Of a DNA stretch of 17,624 nt, positions 13,585 through 17,624 are shown piece by piece. The stretch covers positions 1-17,624 of the forward strand of contig JABIVN010000512.1 in the NCBI GenBank assembly GCA_018667205.1, given 5' to 3'. Position numbers and translations under genes: made by a program. The DNA is from Gammaproteobacteria bacterium (GTDB lineage Bacteria; Pseudomonadota; Gammaproteobacteria; Pseudomonadales; Azotimanducaceae). The notes beneath the pieces are model-generated. The model saw only the letters and a program-made list of their open reading frames with translations. It was not told the DNA's origin and searched no databases. How positions within the stretch are numbered: the first letter of the stretch is position 1; every line of letters begins with the position of its first letter.

Positions 13585-15960
13585 CTAGAAAATATCCTGC
13601 GTGATGCTGGAATCCTCTGAATGATTCCTGATCCGAAGAGCTTGCGGCACCCTCTCTTCTCTGAAAATCTCGAAGATGCCTTTGGGGTCGGTGGGGTTCG
13701 TCCTGAGCCCCGTCGCTGGATCAATTTTTACAGAGACCATGCCACTGGGTCTGTCGAGTTGCGAAGACTCTGATTCGGGGGGCAGCGCTTCGCGCATGAA
13801 CTCAATCCATGTTTCGATGGGGATTGTTGATCCCCATTCCCGATTACCGACAGGACTATTGTCACTAAATCCGGCCCAGGATGTGGCAACCAGATCGGGG
13901 GTAAACCCGGAAAACCAGATGTCTGCATCGTTGGTCGTACCGGTTTTCCCGTGCAGGTCGCCTCGCTTGAGCGCGCGCATTGCCTTGGTGCCAGTGCCTC
14001 TCCTGATGGCGTCTGAGAGCATGGTGTTCATGATGTGAGCAACTCGGGGTTCGATAATCCTTTTAGCCACATTCAGGCCATCGCAGTTTTCTGTGCAGGC
14101 GACTTCAGGCTTGGCCTGGAAGAAGGCATCTCTGTTAATAGAGTCCAGTTCTCTAATCAAGTAGGGAGTCACTTTAAAGCCACCATTGGCGAACGCCGCG
14201 TATCCTGTCACTACCTCCAGGGGGCTCAGGGCAATGGTCCCGCCGCCAAAAGCAAGCTGAACATCTCTAGGGAAGTCTGCCGTGTTGAATCCAAATCGAG
14301 AAACATAATTGATTGCATTTTGGGGTCCATAGTCCAGGATCACTCGGATGGAGACTAGGTTAATGGAACGGTACAATGCTTCCCTTAACCGGATGTTGCC
14401 ATGAAAGACATCGCCGGAATTTTTTGGCCGATAAGTCTTCTCCAGTTCTTCCCCAGGTAAAACCAAGGGGGCATCGTTGTAGATTGAGGCTGCAGTGAGG
14501 CCGTTTTCTATGGCGCCCGCATAATAAAAGGGTTTGAAATTTGATCCTGGTTGGCGTCGCGCCTGGGTCGCGTGATTGAACTGTTTTGCATTGAAATCAA
14601 AACCACCGACGATCGCTTTGATGGCTCCATCATAAGGATCTAGTGCGACGATCGCGCCTTGAATATTTGGGTGCTGTCCGAGTCGTGCTGTTCCATTCTC
14701 TGATATCTCATAACGAATGACGTCCCCTGTCGTGACGATTTCGGCTGCGGTTTTGGGCGCGGGCGCCCTTCGGTCTGCGTCAATATAAGGTCTGGCCCAT
14801 CTGAGTCCGCTCCAGTCAATGCTGATTTCTTCCAGGTCCTGGGTCAGAACACTGATTTCTGTTTCGTTGACCCTTGTGACGATGCCAGGGTGCTGTCCCC
14901 CAAAGACTTCCATGACAGACAGTGTCCTGGACCAATTCTCGGGATAGCCATACTCAGGCGCTGCAAGGTACTCGTCTGTTCCCTGAATTTTTCGATATTC
15001 CGGTCCCCGGTATCCGTGTCGCCGGTCGTATTCGAGTAACTTTTGGCTCACCGCGGCTTCTGCGGACAACTGCATTTTGGAAGAGAGTGTTGTATGGGCA
15101 ATCATTCCCTGGTTGTAAGCATTTTTACCATACTCCTGAAGTAAGTGCTTACGTACCATTTCCGCGCCATATAATGCAGGAAGCTCCACATTCCGAACGT
15201 ACACTTGGGCTGTAATAGGGGACTTGGAAGCTTTGTCATACTGCGCTCTACTGATAGAGCCCTGCTCCCGCATGCGGAGCAGTACCAGGTTGCGACGGGT
15301 CACTGCGCGGCGTGGGCCGTTGATCGGATTTCCTGCTTCAGGCGCCTGTGGAATTCCCGCGAGCATCGCCATTTGAGCGAGATTTAACTGGTTAACATCT
15401 TTTCCGTAATAGGTGTTAGCCGCGGCCTGGATGCCAAAAGCGTGTTTCCCGAAGGGGATAATGTTGAGATACAGCGTCAGTATTTGTTCCTTGGAAAGTT
15501 CCCTTTCAATCTTCACAGCCAGTAGCATCTCCTTGAATTTCCGCAGAAACCTGACCTCTATGTCCCCAGATATATTCTTTACCAGTTGCATGGTGATCGT
15601 CGAGGCACCGGTTTTTATGCTGCCGCGGTTACGGACCAGTTGCCAGGTGGCATTAACGAGGGTCACCAGGTCAATGCCACCGTGTTCGAAAAAGCGTTTG
15701 TCCTCTGTATCCAGCAGTGCCTTGATAAACAGGGGCGGAATTTCTTCAAAGGTCACGGGTGTTAGTCGTTCGCCGAACTCCTGAATCAGCAACCCATCGT
15801 CAGAGTAGATTCTGAGCGGGGCTTTTAATGCCACGTCGCTGAAGCTCCGCGTGTCGGGTATTTGGGGATTTAGGTACAGGAAAGCTGCGGCTAGAACCAG
15901 TAAAGCTGTGCTCCCCAGTCCAATTAAAAACCAATAAATCAGGTTGAATATTTTTTTCAT
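13585..15960 (-). CDS. ponA: Penicillin-binding protein 1A, bifunctional peptidoglycan synthase
   Basis: A class A PBP that polymerises and cross-links peptidoglycan at the inner membrane. In the 791-residue numbering from ATG 15960 there is a signal-anchor helix (about 5-30) and a GT51 transglycosylase domain with catalytic Glu86 in TEDKRFFEHGGID and GASTITMQL. An OB/ODD-type insertion follows (about 300-430). The transpeptidase domain has SNFK (473-476, nucleophile Ser473), SIN (532-534) and KTGT (672-675). The insertion and length fit PBP1a (mrcA/ponA), not PBP1b. The frame extends one codon to TTG 15963; ATG is preferred. It diverges from pilM, as in Pseudomonas. No Shine-Dalgarno sequence is evident. 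Confidence 0.97.
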   Translation of the reverse strand: MKKIFNLIYWFLIGLGSTALLVLAAAFLYLNPQIPDTRSFSDVALKAPLRIYSDDGLLIQEFGERLTPVTFEEIPPLFIKALLDTEDKRFFEHGGIDLVTLVNATWQLVRNRGSIKTGASTITMQLVKNISGDIEVRFLRKFKEMLLAVKIERELSKEQILTLYLNIIPFGKHAFGIQAAANTYYGKDVNQLNLAQMAMLAGIPQAPEAGNPINGPRRAVTRRNLVLLRMREQGSISRAQYDKASKSPITAQVYVRNVELPALYGAEMVRKHLLQEYGKNAYNQGMIAHTTLSSKMQLSAEAAVSQKLLEYDRRHGYRGPEYRKIQGTDEYLAAPEYGYPENWSRTLSVMEVFGGQHPGIVTRVNETEISVLTQDLEEISIDWSGLRWARPYIDADRRAPAPKTAAEIVTTGDVIRYEISENGTARLGQHPNIQGAIVALDPYDGAIKAIVGGFDFNAKQFNHATQARRQPGSNFKPFYYAGAIENGLTAASIYNDAPLVLPGEELEKTYRPKNSGDVFHGNIRLREALYRSINLVSIRVILDYGPQNAINYVSRFGFNTADFPRDVQLAFGGGTIALSPLEVVTGYAAFANGGFKVTPYLIRELDSINRDAFFQAKPEVACTENCDGLNVAKRIIEPRVAHIMNTMLSDAIRRGTGTKAMRALKRGDLHGKTGTTNDADIWFSGFTPDLVATSWAGFSDNSPVGNREWGSTIPIETWIEFMREALPPESESSQLDRPSGMVSVKIDPATGLRTNPTDPKGIFEIFREERVPQALRIRNHSEDSSITQDIF

Positions 15961-15998
15961 CAAGGACAGCGCATGTCTCGGGGGCTTAAAGCTGCTCT

Positions 15999-16004
15999 AT
16001 TATA
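15999..16004 (-). promoter_or_regulatory. Candidate -10 element of ponA
   Basis: An exact TATAAT on the - strand, with a weak -35-like TTCGCA at about 17 bp. The predicted leader is about 32 nt. It lies in the divergent region with pilM. Confidence 0.45.
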
Positions 16005-16043
16005 GGTGGAAAGGTCTGTCATGCGAAACGTCAGTGACGAGCG

Positions 16044-16063
16044 CTGGCGGTTGGGGCCGCCAG
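16044..16063. repeat. 7-bp stem hairpin in the ponA-pilM divergent region
   Basis: CTGGCGG (16044-16050), loop TTGGGG, CCGCCAG (16057-16063). There is no T-run on either side, so it is unlikely to be a terminator. CTGGCGG recurs at 16084-16090, and a separate 11-bp palindrome, CGTCAGTGACG, lies at 16029-16039. A regulatory role is possible but unproven. Confidence 0.6.
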
Positions 16064-16119
16064 AATAAAGAAATGACCGATAACTGGCGGGTTTACAACA
16101 CTTCGTCGGTTTAAACTGT

Positions 16120-16148
16120 TTGCGCCGAGATTAAACCTGTTATCTAAT
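16120..16148 (+). promoter_or_regulatory. Candidate sigma-70 promoter of pilMN
   Basis: TTGCGC (16120-16125) and TCTAAT (16143-16148) are separated by 17 bp. Initiation near 16155 gives a leader of about 45 nt to the pilM GTG, which has AGGAAA at 16189-16194. I saw no sigma-54 GG-N10-GC element. Confidence 0.5.
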
Positions 16149-16160
16149 GTAAACTTACAT
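16147..16160. promoter_or_regulatory. Palindrome 1 at the pilM promoter (possible operator)
   Basis: ATGTAA-AC-TTACAT, with perfect 6-bp arms. It overlaps the end of the predicted -10 and the start site of pilM, a place where a repressor would block transcription. It shares the pattern AWGTAM-NN-KTACWT with the palindrome at 16172. No regulator is identified. Confidence 0.5.
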
Positions 16161-16171
16161 GAAAGTGGCGT

Positions 16172-16185
16172 AAGTACTCGTACTT
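16172..16185. promoter_or_regulatory. Palindrome 2 in the pilM leader (possible operator)
   Basis: AAGTAC-TC-GTACTT, with perfect 6-bp arms, centred 25 bp from palindrome 1 and just upstream of the pilM ribosome site. It could be a second operator site or a small RNA hairpin near the ribosome site. Confidence 0.5.
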
Positions 16186-16190
16186 CATAG

Positions 16191-17273
<1,083 letters not shown>

Positions 17274-17295
17274 GGTGAGGGATGAGAGCTGAATA

Positions 17296-17624
17296 ATGAT
17301 TACCGATATAAAAATCAACTTGCTTCCCTGGAGGGAAGAGGTAAGAGAGGAAAAGAAAAGAGATTTTCTCAAAATCACGATTGCGGTATTTGTGCTTGCC
17401 GCAGCGATAGTCGGTGGATTTGACCGCTATTACAACGGCGCAATTGATTTGCAGATTTCGCGTAACGCTTTTTTGCAGGTCGAGATCCAGATTCTGGAAG
17501 GGCGTATTGAAGATATCAGGTTGCTTCAGCAGAAACGAAATGAGCTGCTTTCCAGAATGAAGGTTATTCAGGAACTGCAGGGTAACCGACCTATTATTGT
17601 CAGAGTTTTTGATGAGCTTGCGCG
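17296..17624 (+). CDS. pilN: Type IV pilus assembly protein PilN, 5' part
   Basis: The frame opens at ATG 17296 and is still open at the right edge (109 complete codons visible). It encodes MITDIKINLLPWREE, the conserved PilM-binding tail (INLLPWRE). One transmembrane helix follows (about 25-43, LKITIAVFVLAAAIVGG), then a periplasmic coiled coil (about 50-95) and LQGNRPIIVRVFDELAR, which matches PilN of Pseudomonas. PilN forms heterodimers with PilO in the inner membrane. A weak GAGAG lies upstream. The C-terminal half, and presumably pilO, pilP and pilQ, are beyond the window. Confidence 0.96.
   Translation, partial: MITDIKINLLPWREEVREEKKRDFLKITIAVFVLAAAIVGGFDRYYNGAIDLQISRNAFLQVEIQILEGRIEDIRLLQQKRNELLSRMKVIQELQGNRPIIVRVFDELA

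Noticed and set aside
13422..13724. 100-codon open frame on the - strand over the rpmE terminator and ponA end
   Set aside because: It reads through the terminator hairpin and overlaps ponA in another frame, with no recognisable protein features.
16044..16063. CTGGCGG hairpin as a terminator or attachment site
   Set aside because: It sits between divergent genes, has no T-run, and no integrase, tRNA or flanking repeat is present.

Overview
This window is a piece of chromosome from a gammaproteobacterium. The order typA, pip, dtd, tatCBA, hisEI, ubiB, ubiE, DUF971, hslU, hslV, SPOR protein, priA, rpmE, ponA, pilM, pilN closely follows the arrangement I recall from Pseudomonas and related marine lineages (Pseudomonadales/Cellvibrionales-like). 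PilM and PilN also read as very close to the Pseudomonas proteins. I cannot name a genus. I see no rRNA, tRNA, CRISPR array, insertion sequence, phage gene or integrase; this is core, vertically inherited DNA.

Layout. Positions 1-2888 on the + strand hold the 3' part of typA (translational GTPase), an intact but catalytically odd prolyl-aminopeptidase homologue (pip), and dtd (D-aminoacyl-tRNA deacylase). From 2895 to 13092 everything runs on the - strand. In transcription order this is priA (replication restart), a SPOR-domain membrane protein, hslV-hslU (heat-shock protease, behind a sigma-32-type promoter), a DUF971 protein, ubiE-ubiB (ubiquinone synthesis, ATGA overlap, no ubiJ between them), hisI-hisE (histidine steps 2 and 3) and tatA-tatB-tatC (twin-arginine export). 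dtd and tatC converge with only 6 bases between their stop codons. rpmE (+) has its own promoter and ends at a very clear, probably bidirectional terminator shared with the convergent ponA (-). ponA (PBP1a) and the pilMN operon (+) diverge from a palindrome-rich 239-bp region. pilN runs off the right edge.

The gene content is ordinary; I do not see an undescribed multi-gene system. The interesting signals are small. The Pip homologue has its nucleophile Ser replaced by Gly and a substrate-recognition Glu replaced by Ala. A six-unit 17-bp tandem array sits exactly on the tatB stop/tatC start junction and creates a five-codon ORF whose stop overlaps the tatC start. A possible 15-codon ORF lies at the predicted 5' end of the heat-shock hslVU transcript, and its stop overlaps the TTG start of hslV. 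A pair of related 14-bp palindromes lies over and just after the predicted pilM promoter. ubiJ is missing from its usual place.
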